A DNA stretch of 64,000 bases from AWTP1-9 sp035703165 (GTDB lineage Bacteria; Bacteroidota; Bacteroidia; Chitinophagales; Chitinophagaceae), in the NCBI GenBank assembly GCA_035703165.1, contig DASSYR010000092.1, forward strand, positions 1-64,000, in the 5' to 3' direction. The position numbers and the translations under genes were made by a program. Shown in pieces: positions 35,097-44,093 of this stretch. The notes beneath the pieces are model-generated. The model ran no database searches and was not told the origin of the DNA. It worked only from the letters and a program-made list of their open reading frames with translations. Every line of letters starts with the position of its first letter. Position 1 is the first letter of the stretch.

Positions 35097-36296
35097 ATGA
35101 TTAAACCAGGCAACATCATAACCCCTACAGTATGGATGATTTCTTTAGTTAGTCTTTTTACTGATTTTGCAAGTGAAATGTTATATCCGGTTATGCCCGT
35201 TTATTTGCAGCATATAGGTTTTTCCATATTACTAATCGGTATATTAGAAGGTGTGGCCGAAGCAACAGCCGGATTAAGTAAAAGCTATTTTGGAAGACTA
35301 TCTGACAACAGCGGTAAACGCTTGCCATTTGTGCAAATTGGATATTTTTTAAGCGCCGTATCAAAACCCATGATGGCAATGCTTACTAACGTGTGGTGGA
35401 TTTTTTTTGCCAGAACAACCGACAGGCTTGGAAAAGGAATACGAACAGGAGCAAGAGATGCTTTATTGAGTGATGAAGCTACTCCACAAACTAAAGCAAC
35501 AGTATTTGGATACCACCGCAGTATGGATACCTGGGGAGCAGTGATGGGTCCTGCTGCCGCCTGGATATTTTTATTTTTCTTTCCACAACAGTATAAAACT
35601 CTTTTCCTGGTAGCCTTTATTCCCGGTTTAACGGCTGTTATTATTACCCGGTTCATCAAAGAGAAAAAAGATAATCATGTAATTGAAAAAAAAACACCTT
35701 CCTTACTCGAATCGTTTCGTTACTGGAGAAAAAGCCCTGTAGTTTACCGCCGCTTATTAACCGGGTTATTAATATTTGCTCTGTTTAACAGCTCTGATAT
35801 TTTTCTTTTATTAAAAATTAAGGAATCCGGCTATACCGATACCCAGGTAGTGGGTCTATATATTTTCTACAATTTAGTTTTTGCCATGTTTGCTTTTCCG
35901 GTGGGTAGGTATGCAGACAAAATCGGGCTAAAAAAAGTTTTTTTAGTGGGATTGTTACTATTTACTCTTACATATACGGGTTTTGCTATTAATACCAATC
36001 ATTATATTTATTTCTTCCTGTTTATTTTTTATGGCCTGTATGCAGCTTCTACAGAGGGAGTTGCCAAAGCATGGATAAGCAATATTGCAGATAAAAAAGA
36101 TATTGCTACGGCCATAGGCACTTATTCCGGCTTTCAAAGTATTGCAGCATTACTCGCCAGCAGTATTGCAGGATTACTTTGGTTTAAGATTGGCTCTACT
36201 GCCACATTTTTAATTACTGCGGGGGCAACTATTCTGTCAATTTTTTATTTACTTTCTTTTTCTGCAAAGCAAAACGAAAAGATCCTCCAAGATTAA
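35097..36296 (+). CDS. MFS transporter
   Basis: 399 residues from the ATG at 35097; the frame opens at a GTG at 34986 but that part looks non-coding. About 12 membrane helices. The signature loops are GRLSDNSGKRLP after helix 2 and RTTDRLGKGIRTGARDALLSDE, then a long central loop (KEKKDNHVIEKK). The position after the HMA-TonB receptor suggests inner-membrane movement of the same substrate, but specificity cannot be read. Its 3' end overlaps the convergent barrel gene by 68 bases. Confidence 0.85.
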   Translation: MIKPGNIITPTVWMISLVSLFTDFASEMLYPVMPVYLQHIGFSILLIGILEGVAEATAGLSKSYFGRLSDNSGKRLPFVQIGYFLSAVSKPMMAMLTNVWWIFFARTTDRLGKGIRTGARDALLSDEATPQTKATVFGYHRSMDTWGAVMGPAAAWIFLFFFPQQYKTLFLVAFIPGLTAVIITRFIKEKKDNHVIEKKTPSLLESFRYWRKSPVVYRRLLTGLLIFALFNSSDIFLLLKIKESGYTDTQVVGLYIFYNLVFAMFAFPVGRYADKIGLKKVFLVGLLLFTLTYTGFAINTNHYIYFFLFIFYGLYAASTEGVAKAWISNIADKKDIATAIGTYSGFQSIAALLASSIAGLLWFKIGSTATFLITAGATILSIFYLLSFSAKQNEKILQD

Positions 36297-37017
36297 CATA
36301 CCATTCAGGAGAATCCTGGCTAATACCAAAACCGGTGGATATATCCAGTTTGCAATTACTGGTAACATTGTAAGCAAGTCCCCCGTCAATATTATGTTGA
36401 GCAGATTCGCCCTTTTGAACAAATCCAAATATTTCTACGTAAGCATACCAGTTGTCAGTTAAATTAAATCCGGGAGCAAATGTGTAAATGCCAACAGCAG
36501 ATGATTTTGTATCTTCCCACTCAACGCCTAAATTGTAACCAAGAGAAATACTTTCCGTTAATGAATTTTGCAGCGTAAAGCGAAAATTAGGAGCAAAGAA
36601 AGATAAAGGCCGGAAAAACCTTGATCCAAGCCTGTTAAAGCCGGTATGTGCAATTAAAGAAGCTTTTGGCCGCAGGCCTTTTTCCTCACATATATTCCAC
36701 TTAAATCCGAGTTGAATAGGCTGCAGTTTTGTTGAATCAGCAAATTTATTCCGGGTATAAAACAAGCTATATTCAGTGATTAGACGAAGCTCTGTTTTTT
36801 CAGATAACCCGTATTTCCACAAAATAGTTGGTATGGTATAAGAAGAAACATTCTTTATTATCTGCTCCTTTACCAGTCCCGATTCTATTTGAAACCATTT
36901 ATACGGTACCGTATAAGGACTTTCTGTTTGATCTGGCCGGTCCGTTTCAATTTTTGGGGTTAGTTGAGCAGTGACATTTGAAAAAATAAGAAGAAATAGC
37001 GGGATTAATATTTTCAT
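36229..37017 (-). CDS. Outer-membrane transporter-like protein (MetA-pathway type)
   Basis: 262 residues with a signal peptide (about 1-17). The start of the mature part carries KIETDRPDQTESPYTVP, the hallmark of the 'putative MetA-pathway of phenol degradation' outer-membrane family (PF13557 type), followed by barrel-like strands. Function uncertain; possibly a small-molecule channel. Converges on the MFS gene with a 68-bp overlap of coding ends. Confidence 0.8.
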   Translation of the reverse strand: MKILIPLFLLIFSNVTAQLTPKIETDRPDQTESPYTVPYKWFQIESGLVKEQIIKNVSSYTIPTILWKYGLSEKTELRLITEYSLFYTRNKFADSTKLQPIQLGFKWNICEEKGLRPKASLIAHTGFNRLGSRFFRPLSFFAPNFRFTLQNSLTESISLGYNLGVEWEDTKSSAVGIYTFAPGFNLTDNWYAYVEIFGFVQKGESAQHNIDGGLAYNVTSNCKLDISTGFGISQDSPEWYVNLGGSFRFALQKKKVNKKLTE

Positions 37018-37089
37018 TTAACTAAAATTATTTTTAGACCTACCTAAAAATTTCAAAATTAACAAAATTACCCGATTTCTGAAGTAATT

Positions 37090-37404
37090 TTAGCGATAAT
37101 CATCCCTTGCGGGACTAAAGAAATCAATCACTTTACAATCTGCATGAGCTGTAGCGCTATGAGGCACTCCGGAGGGTATAACATGCACCATTCCCTTTTT
37201 AAGCAAACAAACTTCGCCACCAATTACCATCTCTAATTCACCTTCAACAATATAAGTTATTTGTTCATGCACGTGATGATGCTCTGGTAACTTACTCCCT
37301 TTCGTGATGTCAACAAAGGAAACGGTACTTTGCGCTCCGTGAACCAGGCGGGTAACAAAACCCGGGCAGAGTTCTTTTCCTGGGAGTGTTTTTACAAACT
37401 GCAT
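37090..37404 (-). CDS. Single-domain cupin protein
   Basis: 104 residues. A small beta-barrel cupin with both metal motifs: motif 1 PEHHHVHEQITYIVEGELE (H42-44, H46, likely Glu) and motif 2 PSGVPHSATA (H82). It lies 12 bases after the ATP-grasp gene in the same operon, so it may act as an isomerase, dioxygenase or binding protein on the cluster's product. No specific activity can be assigned. Confidence 0.85.
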   Translation of the reverse strand: MQFVKTLPGKELCPGFVTRLVHGAQSTVSFVDITKGSKLPEHHHVHEQITYIVEGELEMVIGGEVCLLKKGMVHVIPSGVPHSATAHADCKVIDFFSPARDDYR

Positions 37405-37416
37405 ATAAAGAAAATT

Positions 37417-38658
37417 TTACTGTTCAAAAAAGCACACACTGCCGCCTACCCATTCCTTGTCTTTATTATACCGAACCCCAACCATTTTTCCCTTGCTTAA
37501 ACGAGCCAGGTTTACTGCTGCTTTTGGTCTTACTTCACCGTCCTTCCACAAATACATCATTCTTATTTCTGCCTTTGCCGGTACATCAGGTGTTTCTATT
37601 ACATCTGCATACGTAACCTTTTTTTGCAGTATCCAATTTTCGGGGTCATTTATTTTATTTATGTCTTCAATTGTTACATCAATAACAACACCCTGCCCGG
37701 CAAAAGAAAACAACGGTTTTAATACATAATTTTCCAAATCACCGGGAATTTGTTTCACTTCATTCAAGAAAAAAGTTGTTGGAACAAATGGATGATTTAT
37801 AAAAGGCAGCGTGTACTTGCTTATACGATAAAACCAGTTAGGATGCGGTATCCATTCCACATTCAAATCCTGTCGAATATCTACAAAGTTTCCCAAAGTA
37901 TCTTTATTTGCATGAAGGTCGTCAAAAATTACCCGGTTGTAAATTCGCTTAATAGCTGTTTTTTCCCCATTGTTTATATAAAACAAATTTTCCCCTTCCT
38001 GAATTAATTCCGTTATGCAAACTGGTTTTATTCCCAAATAATCCTGGGTACAATAAAAATCAATTCTCGTTTTTTGTTCATGCGGCTTTATTTCAAGCAG
38101 GATAACATTTTCCGCCTTATGTTTACCAACAATTATTTCTTTTAACTCTTTTATATAGGATTCTTTATTATAATTATTTAAGTAATGACTGAAACTGTCC
38201 GGAATAGAAAAATGCTTTTTAATTATTTCAGGATAATACGCCTGAAAACCAAAGAGGGTAGGGAAGCCCTGCATTTCAATTAACTGTGGTTCCCATTCAT
38301 TTTTTTTATTGATGCATATTCCAAAATCAAAAGCAATCATGTGTGCATGATTTGTTTCATTAGGAACATAATCGTTATCCGGAATTGCTTTTTGTGTTAT
38401 TCTTTTAAAATCAGGATCAGTAATTACATCAATGATTCGTTCACAGGTATCTGTAAGTTTTTGAGCAAAATTTTTGAGTACAAATACGGGCGTTTCAGCT
38501 ACACGGAAATCAATTGCACCGGGGTGTATTCTATTTAAATCTTTCAGAAAAACCTCATACCTCTCTTTGGAAAAATTTTCATTAAATGCTTTGCGTAATG
38601 CCGGAATCATAGTTATTACGTTATCTGCCAATGAAGATAGTGATAAAGCATTTTCCAA
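37417..38658 (-). CDS. ATP-grasp-like amidoligase (circularly permuted or divergent type)
   Basis: 413 residues. The C-terminal half has ATP-grasp hallmarks: the lysine and glycine-rich loop YVLKPLFSFAGQG (K314, 319-323), then AEIRMMYLW and AAVNLARLSKGKMVGVRY (N383, R386), matching metal- and phosphate-binding positions. The N-terminal half (LIEMQGFPTLFGFQ at 126-139) resembles substrate domains of glutathionylspermidine-synthase-like proteins. It would join a carboxylate to an amine using ATP. Its start follows the amidotransferase stop by 5 bases. Confidence 0.65.
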   Translation of the reverse strand: MENALSLSSLADNVITMIPALRKAFNENFSKERYEVFLKDLNRIHPGAIDFRVAETPVFVLKNFAQKLTDTCERIIDVITDPDFKRITQKAIPDNDYVPNETNHAHMIAFDFGICINKKNEWEPQLIEMQGFPTLFGFQAYYPEIIKKHFSIPDSFSHYLNNYNKESYIKELKEIIVGKHKAENVILLEIKPHEQKTRIDFYCTQDYLGIKPVCITELIQEGENLFYINNGEKTAIKRIYNRVIFDDLHANKDTLGNFVDIRQDLNVEWIPHPNWFYRISKYTLPFINHPFVPTTFFLNEVKQIPGDLENYVLKPLFSFAGQGVVIDVTIEDINKINDPENWILQKKVTYADVIETPDVPAKAEIRMMYLWKDGEVRPKAAVNLARLSKGKMVGVRYNKDKEWVGGSVCFFEQ

Positions 38659-38663
38659 AAAAA

Positions 38664-39545
38664 TCAGGCCATAGCTTCTGTCAATTGTAAATGCTTAGTT
38701 GCTACTTGTAAAAAATTAGGGAGGACATGGGAGTAAGTCCACAAAATTTTATCCGGATCGCTTAAATGTTCCAGCATTGATTTCCACTTTTCCTCGCCAT
38801 GGTTTTCAATCACTACTTTTTTCTTTTCTTCACTTACCAACCAGGTTGTCATACCCACAGCATCAGCCTCGGGATGAAATTGTGTTCCGATCATATATTC
38901 ATTAAACCGCATAGCCATTATCGCTCTTTCTAAAGGCACATGGGGTCTTTCTTTTTCAATACACAAAAGGGTTGCCCCCATTTGATGGATACGGAAATGA
39001 TTGGGCTGAATAACCTGGTAATCCCTGCTATCAACAGCATAAAAAGGATCGTTTAATCCACTAAAAATAATTTCATCTTTTCCTTCTTCCATGAGGTGAA
39101 CGGGAAAGACACCAAAAGCAGTAGATTTTCGCTTGGTTACATTTCCTACCTTGTAATGGCGACAGGCCAATTGAAAAGAATGACAAATAAAAAAAACATG
39201 TTTTTTTATTGTATTTGTCGGGTTGGCATTCCAGCTCTCTATAGTATGCAGCCAGTTAAAATATTTTTTTTCCCATTCACAATTTTCAGTTTCCAAAGGG
39301 CTGCCCGGGCCACCACTGGAGATATATAAGTCGTAAGTAATATCAGGAACCTCATTTTTAAGACGTACATCAAATTCATCATATACAATGTGTACAATGC
39401 CCGATTTATTATATTGATCAATAATTTCACGAATGCATCGCATGCCCTGATTAGCATGACCTTCGTATAAATCAAGAATCGCCGCTTTTACTGTTTTTTT
39501 CCCCTTCATAGTTATCATACTATCTACAAACTTAGTAATTTTCAT
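38664..39545 (-). CDS. Class I glutamine amidotransferase-like protein
   Basis: 293 residues. The GATase1 triad is visible: the oxyanion stretch SSGGPGSP (77-83), the nucleophile FICHSFQL (C121) and GTQFHPEAD (H224, E226). Residues after 235 form an extra helical tail. It could release ammonia from glutamine for a ligase or cleave a gamma-glutamyl bond (peptidase-type). The immediately downstream ATP-grasp gene favours work in the same pathway. Starts at M10 or M13 are also possible. Confidence 0.8.
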   Translation of the reverse strand: MKITKFVDSMITMKGKKTVKAAILDLYEGHANQGMRCIREIIDQYNKSGIVHIVYDEFDVRLKNEVPDITYDLYISSGGPGSPLETENCEWEKKYFNWLHTIESWNANPTNTIKKHVFFICHSFQLACRHYKVGNVTKRKSTAFGVFPVHLMEEGKDEIIFSGLNDPFYAVDSRDYQVIQPNHFRIHQMGATLLCIEKERPHVPLERAIMAMRFNEYMIGTQFHPEADAVGMTTWLVSEEKKKVVIENHGEEKWKSMLEHLSDPDKILWTYSHVLPNFLQVATKHLQLTEAMA

Positions 39546-39624
39546 GAATTTGTTATTCGTTTGTTTATGTTTTGATACGTAGAAAATGGGAATTGTAATT
39601 TTACTGACTTTATTTCCTCTAAAC

Positions 39625-39651
39625 TAAAAAAGCTACCCCTGTGGAGTAGCT
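39625..39651 (-). terminator. Terminator of the ECF sigma operon
   Basis: On the minus strand a 9-bp stem AGCTACTCC / GGGGTAGCT (one G-T pair) with loop ACA is followed by six T residues. It lies after the lipoprotein stop and before the amidotransferase gene, so it separates the two transcription units. Confidence 0.85.
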
Positions 39652-39687
39652 AAACCAAATTTAAACAAAGAAATAACCGAAACTGTC

Positions 39688-40701
39688 TTAAAGTGAATTA
39701 AGATGAGCTATAATAGCATCTAAACTTGTAGCCAAAGGTTTTACTTCTACTGGCTTATCTGAAGTAATTATTTCTTTGGTCCCTAAGAAATAATCATTTG
39801 ACACTTTGGAAATAGTTACAATAACAGCTGATTTATTTAGTGGAATTTTTTCAGCAACAAATTTTCTGGAACTTACGTCGCCTGTTAATTTTACAACTGT
39901 GCGGGTATCTTTAAATACAATATATGCCTCAGTATTTGCATTGGAAAACAAATCAGGAACAAATACAGAAAGATTTATCAGGTCTATCCCTGTAGAAAAA
40001 TTTAAGCCCGCATTTACCCACTTTAATTTATCAGTTAAGATTTCATACCCGTAATAATTAGCGGTATTATAATTACGTTGAATAGGTTTAACGTATGTGG
40101 AAGTTGTTGAGGCAGTCCAGGTAGCTCCAAAATTTGATGGGATAGGAGACACCACATTATCCGGGCCGTAGTAAACTTTCATATTCTGTAGTGGTGCAGG
40201 ATCATTAAAGCGAACCAGGATATTTTTACCTGGTGCAATATTTAATTCTTCATTTCCGCGGAAAAAGCGAAGAAAAAATCCACCACCACTGTTTAACAAT
40301 GACCTGTCATTACTGATAGTTGACTGTTGTAAACGAATATAATCACCTTTCTTTCGTAACAAAAACATAACAAAATTTATTTTTCCAACAACATCACTGG
40401 TAACGCTACCCTTTAAGGCATCTGGTGGGATTACTATGTCGAATAATTCTCTTCTTATAATAGTAGTGTCTTTCATCCCGGTACTATCCGCTGGTAAAAT
40501 AACAACGGAGTCCGTCAAGGGAGCTGCAGGAATAATGCTTTTTGTCAGCTCACTTATTTTTGATTGTTCCGAAATAGTAGATACCCATATACTATCCAAT
40601 TCCTGCCCGGCGTTAGGAAGAAAAATGGAACTATCTTTTTTACAAGATGCCAGCATAAAGACTGCTACTGTAATTAATATTGATAGTTTTTTCATCTTCA
40701 A
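39688..40701 (-). CDS. Lipoprotein of unknown function, sigma-operon member
   Basis: 337 residues. A lipoprotein signal with lipobox LASC (C20) is followed by KKDSS. Most of the chain is beta-rich (repeated VxxV/F patterns) with an IPPDALKGS segment like ZU5-type or adhesion-type folds. No family is recognised with confidence. It is the third gene behind an ECF sigma factor and its barrel-fused regulator, with a small intercistronic hairpin in front, so it is probably an envelope-stress or surface component. Confidence 0.6.
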   Translation of the reverse strand: MKMKKLSILITVAVFMLASCKKDSSIFLPNAGQELDSIWVSTISEQSKISELTKSIIPAAPLTDSVVILPADSTGMKDTTIIRRELFDIVIPPDALKGSVTSDVVGKINFVMFLLRKKGDYIRLQQSTISNDRSLLNSGGGFFLRFFRGNEELNIAPGKNILVRFNDPAPLQNMKVYYGPDNVVSPIPSNFGATWTASTTSTYVKPIQRNYNTANYYGYEILTDKLKWVNAGLNFSTGIDLINLSVFVPDLFSNANTEAYIVFKDTRTVVKLTGDVSSRKFVAEKIPLNKSAVIVTISKVSNDYFLGTKEIITSDKPVEVKPLATSLDAIIAHLNSL

Positions 40702-40720
40702 TTATTTTTATTCATAGGTT

Positions 40721-40739
40721 GCATCATCTTCTATGATGC
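40721..40739. repeat. Intercistronic 7-bp hairpin
   Basis: GCATCAT and ATGATGC with a 5-base loop lie between the barrel gene and the lipoprotein gene. No U-tract, so a processing or stabilising element is more likely than a terminator. Confidence 0.45.
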
Positions 40740-40741
40740 GT

Positions 40742-42250
40742 TTATTCAATATATCGCTGCCTTTTATGAAACAAATTATATCTCACACCAATTTGTAACC
40801 CGGTGGTATTATACTTTTGTTTTACTACTAATTTGTTTGTATTAACCGGGTTTAAGTTAATGCGTGTGTAAGGTTCAAAAAACAATTGTATTTGGTCATT
40901 AATGCGTTTATAAAAGCTTATGCTGGCATACAAGCCAAGCCCGATATTTTTTCGCCAGGCATTAACCCCTAATGTGCTATTGGTATTAACCGGAACGGGG
41001 CTAAGATTAGTATCCAGTATATGACCTTTGTAGGAGGAAGTAATATTAATAATTGCACCTACATTAATTCCTGCGCTGAAACTTTTGTTATTACCCAACT
41101 CATACGAGAGTATTATAGGTATATCCAAAGTACGGTATTTGTTATAATACGTTGTGTAGCTTGTTCCTATTTGTGTAACCTGGGTGGTATCTCTAATTGT
41201 AATTGTTTGACCACCGCTTGTTACAGTTCGAATCGTAATTACTGTTATAATACGAATATCATTTTCATTTATATACTTAAATGTCTCGTTAATTTGTGAG
41301 TAATTCACACCTGCTTTTAGCAGGACTCTCTCATTCAGATTTTTGGCTACCCGAATACCGGCGCTAAATCCTACCTGGCTTTTTTCAGCCTCTTTTCTTT
41401 TGTTAATATAATTAGTCGGCGTGTAGGATGTTCCGGAAAGACTTCGGGTAACATTATCAGCAGAACCATATACTTCAATATATAAATCATTGCGAGGTGG
41501 TGGCCCTATGGTTGGGCAATTGCTCAAACACTTTAAGTTCACAGTAGTAAGAGCCTTTGTATTTAGAGGCCTAAAGGAACTGAGATTTGTCTTTTTCCAA
41601 CCATTAGAAAAAGCCATACTTAAATTAATATCAGCAGGGTTATCATTGTTATTATAGAATGTATGAGTAGCTGGATTGATATCTTTTATATCATTCTGTT
41701 CCTGTTTAAACAATGGATAAGAGACTTTTTTAACCCTTTTGTTTCTATAGGTTAAAAAAAGTTTATGGGATTGTTTATTACTTAAAACAGATTTGGTATT
41801 AGTTGAATTATAGACAAGTGGATTATTTAATGATCGGGTTTGATCTTTTTCTGATGGTTTAGCATCGTTATTTTTATTTAATAGAGCCTTATTGTCAGAG
41901 AGGTTATATTCATTTTTACTAATGATATCGTCAGATTTATTTACGGGAGAGGAGTTAAAATTTTTATTGGTTTCTTTTGATGTAGTGAAGTCTTTATTTA
42001 TAGACTGAGAAACTGATTTAGAAGAGGTAAGCCATTTTTCATTTACGACGATGATAGTGTAAATAAAAATCCCTCCTAAAAGTAAAGATAAGGTAAGCAA
42101 TCCAAGCGGTTTTCTCCACCAGATGATTCCTTTATCATCATCATCTTCATGCAATTCGCGACGAACTTTTTCCCATACATGCATAGGGGCACCAGAGTCG
42201 TAATGCTCCAGTTTTTGTTTAAAAAAGTCGTCAAAAAGTTTGTCTGTCAT
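40742..42250 (-). CDS. Anti-sigma-like transmembrane protein fused to an outer-membrane-type barrel
   Basis: 502 residues in three parts. The cytoplasmic N-terminus (about 1-45, FDDFFKQKLEHYDS, APMHVWEKV) is like those of Bacteroidota sigma-linked proteins. Then come one membrane helix (about 48-70), an Asn/Ser/Lys-rich linker (about 75-240) and a C-terminal barrel-type domain (about 265-502) with strands like QLFFEPYTRINLNPV and GLQIGVRYNLF. Its ATG overlaps the sigma stop (ATGA), so the two are translationally coupled. Probably senses envelope state and holds or releases the sigma factor (inference). Confidence 0.7.
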   Translation of the reverse strand: MTDKLFDDFFKQKLEHYDSGAPMHVWEKVRRELHEDDDDKGIIWWRKPLGLLTLSLLLGGIFIYTIIVVNEKWLTSSKSVSQSINKDFTTSKETNKNFNSSPVNKSDDIISKNEYNLSDNKALLNKNNDAKPSEKDQTRSLNNPLVYNSTNTKSVLSNKQSHKLFLTYRNKRVKKVSYPLFKQEQNDIKDINPATHTFYNNNDNPADINLSMAFSNGWKKTNLSSFRPLNTKALTTVNLKCLSNCPTIGPPPRNDLYIEVYGSADNVTRSLSGTSYTPTNYINKRKEAEKSQVGFSAGIRVAKNLNERVLLKAGVNYSQINETFKYINENDIRIITVITIRTVTSGGQTITIRDTTQVTQIGTSYTTYYNKYRTLDIPIILSYELGNNKSFSAGINVGAIINITSSYKGHILDTNLSPVPVNTNSTLGVNAWRKNIGLGLYASISFYKRINDQIQLFFEPYTRINLNPVNTNKLVVKQKYNTTGLQIGVRYNLFHKRQRYIE

Positions 42251-42789
42251 ACTGCCAAACGTTGTTTGTTTACAGAAATAATTGCTTGTTGTAAATATCT
42301 TCTCGCTTTTACTAATTGAGAACGTGAGGTACTGTCTTGTATCCCAAGCATTCTGCTTATCTCTTCATGGCTATATCCTTCGATAACATGCAGGTTAAAA
42401 ACAATCTTATATCCTTCTGGCAAATTGTTTATAAGTTTCATGAGTTCGTTTTCGTTCAAATGGCTGTAAACGTAGGGATCAACTGACTGATAATTTCCCC
42501 TGTCTGCATCAATCTCATCAAAATGAATCTTTTTCTTCTGGCAATGCTTTAATGAAGTATTAACCACAATGCGACGTATCCATCCTTCAAATGAGCCTTC
42601 AAATTTAAATTGAGAGATATTCTTAAACACTTTTACAAAAGCATCTTGCAGCCAATCCTCAGCTTCCATTCTATCCTTTGCGTAGCGCAAACAAACAGAT
42701 AGCATTTTGCCGGCATACATTTCAAAAAGTGTACGCTGACATTTTTCATCCATTTGGATGCATCCTAAAATTAGTTCCTGTTCAGTCAC
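42247..42789 (-). CDS. ECF-type RNA polymerase sigma factor
   Basis: 180 residues from a GTG start; a stop lies directly upstream in frame, so no longer form is possible. Region 2 is FEMYAGKMLSVCLRYAKDRMEAEDWLQDAFVKVFKNI; region 4 is LPEGYKIVFNLHVIEGYSHEEISRMLGIQDSTSRSQLVKARR. It is a typical Bacteroidota ECF sigma. Its regulator is coupled by a 4-base overlap. The target genes are unknown but may include this operon. Confidence 0.92.
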   Translation of the reverse strand: MTEQELILGCIQMDEKCQRTLFEMYAGKMLSVCLRYAKDRMEAEDWLQDAFVKVFKNISQFKFEGSFEGWIRRIVVNTSLKHCQKKKIHFDEIDADRGNYQSVDPYVYSHLNENELMKLINNLPEGYKIVFNLHVIEGYSHEEISRMLGIQDSTSRSQLVKARRYLQQAIISVNKQRLAV

Positions 42790-42968
42790 TTAATATATGG
42801 GACAACTGGTTAAAAGTAAGAGGACTTGCTGTTAGTTTTCGCTGCCCTGTTTTTGAATTTTTATAACGATTGGATAGAGTTTAAATTGCTGTAAACAAAG
42901 GATTTACAATAGAGGGGCCAAGAACTTTCCCGAGGCACTATTAGTAAATTATTTATTATTTTATTTTA

Positions 42969-44072
42969 TTAAATTCCTATAAGAAATTGATTATGAATAT
43001 AATCAACCACATTTAATAAATTTCCTGTTGATTCATATACTTTTAGCTGGCGATCTGCTCCCGTCCCGTTTTCCAGTATTTTGTTTACAAAATTCAAACG
43101 ATGCCGGCTGCCCAAATGGTCAACCACCGGGTCAACAAAGTCTAATAGTTCCAAAATAAGGGCACGGGTATTTACTTCCTCTTCCTTTCCAAAATCTATT
43201 AGATACCCGTCAATTCCATACCTGCTGGCTCTCCATTTATTTTCATTTAACAATGCTCTTGAGTATTGAATAAAGTTTAGGTTTTTTGAGCGGAGCATGT
43301 AAATTCTGGCGCAAATTGCCTGAAACAAGGCCGATAAGGCAATGGTTTCATCAACAGTCATCGGAATATCGCAAATGCGAAATTCAACAGTATTATAAAA
43401 GGGATGTACCCTTAAATCCCACCAAATCTTTTTTGCGTTATCAATGCAATTTGTTTTAATGAGCAGTTTCACATAGTTATCGTACGCTTCAATACTTTCA
43501 AACGCTTCTGGTATTCCTGTACGGGGAAACTTATCAAATACTTTGGTGCGAAATGACTTATAGCCTGTTTTCCTGCCCTCCCAAAAAGGGGAATTACAGC
43601 TAAGTGCATAAATATGAGGAAGGAAATAACGGGTTGAATTAGCAATATGATTAGCCATTTCCCTGGTTTCCATGCCTACGTGCACATGTAAGCCGAAGAT
43701 TAAATTGCTCCGGGCAGCTTCCTGCAATTCATTTACGATTTCACTGTAACGGATATGATCGGTAATTAACTGACTTTCCCAATGGCTAAAGGGGTGCGTG
43801 CCGGAAGCCGCCGCCCAAAGCCCGATAGAATCCGCAATACCGGATATTGTTTTTCGAAGTGTTGATACATCGCTCCAGGCCTCGTCAATGTCCCGGCAGA
43901 TATCAGTACCTACTTCTACAACAGCCTGGTGCATCTCAGCTTTTACTTTATCTTTTATAATCTTTTGTCCTTCGGTTACAATTTTTTGTTCATGGCTTTT
44001 TAGTTCCCTTGTTTGGGGATCTATTACCATATATTCTTCCTCAACTCCGAGTGTAAAATGTTTATAATTCAT
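42969..44072 (-). CDS. Carboxylate-amine ligase (GCS2/YbdK family)
   Basis: 367 residues. Glutamine-synthetase-fold ligase of the glutamate-cysteine ligase 2 family: GVEEEYMVIDP (E11-E13), EVGTDICRD (E53), GLHVHVG (H129, H131) and TVEFRICDIP. It joins a carboxylate to an amine via an acyl phosphate; YbdK has weak gamma-GCS activity, but most family members have unknown substrates. It is co-transcribed after an ATP-grasp gene and a Uma2 gene (21-base gap). Confidence 0.9.
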   Translation of the reverse strand: MNYKHFTLGVEEEYMVIDPQTRELKSHEQKIVTEGQKIIKDKVKAEMHQAVVEVGTDICRDIDEAWSDVSTLRKTISGIADSIGLWAAASGTHPFSHWESQLITDHIRYSEIVNELQEAARSNLIFGLHVHVGMETREMANHIANSTRYFLPHIYALSCNSPFWEGRKTGYKSFRTKVFDKFPRTGIPEAFESIEAYDNYVKLLIKTNCIDNAKKIWWDLRVHPFYNTVEFRICDIPMTVDETIALSALFQAICARIYMLRSKNLNFIQYSRALLNENKWRASRYGIDGYLIDFGKEEEVNTRALILELLDFVDPVVDHLGSRHRLNFVNKILENGTGADRQLKVYESTGNLLNVVDYIHNQFLIGI

Positions 44073-44093
44073 ATATGATATAAGATTTTATAA

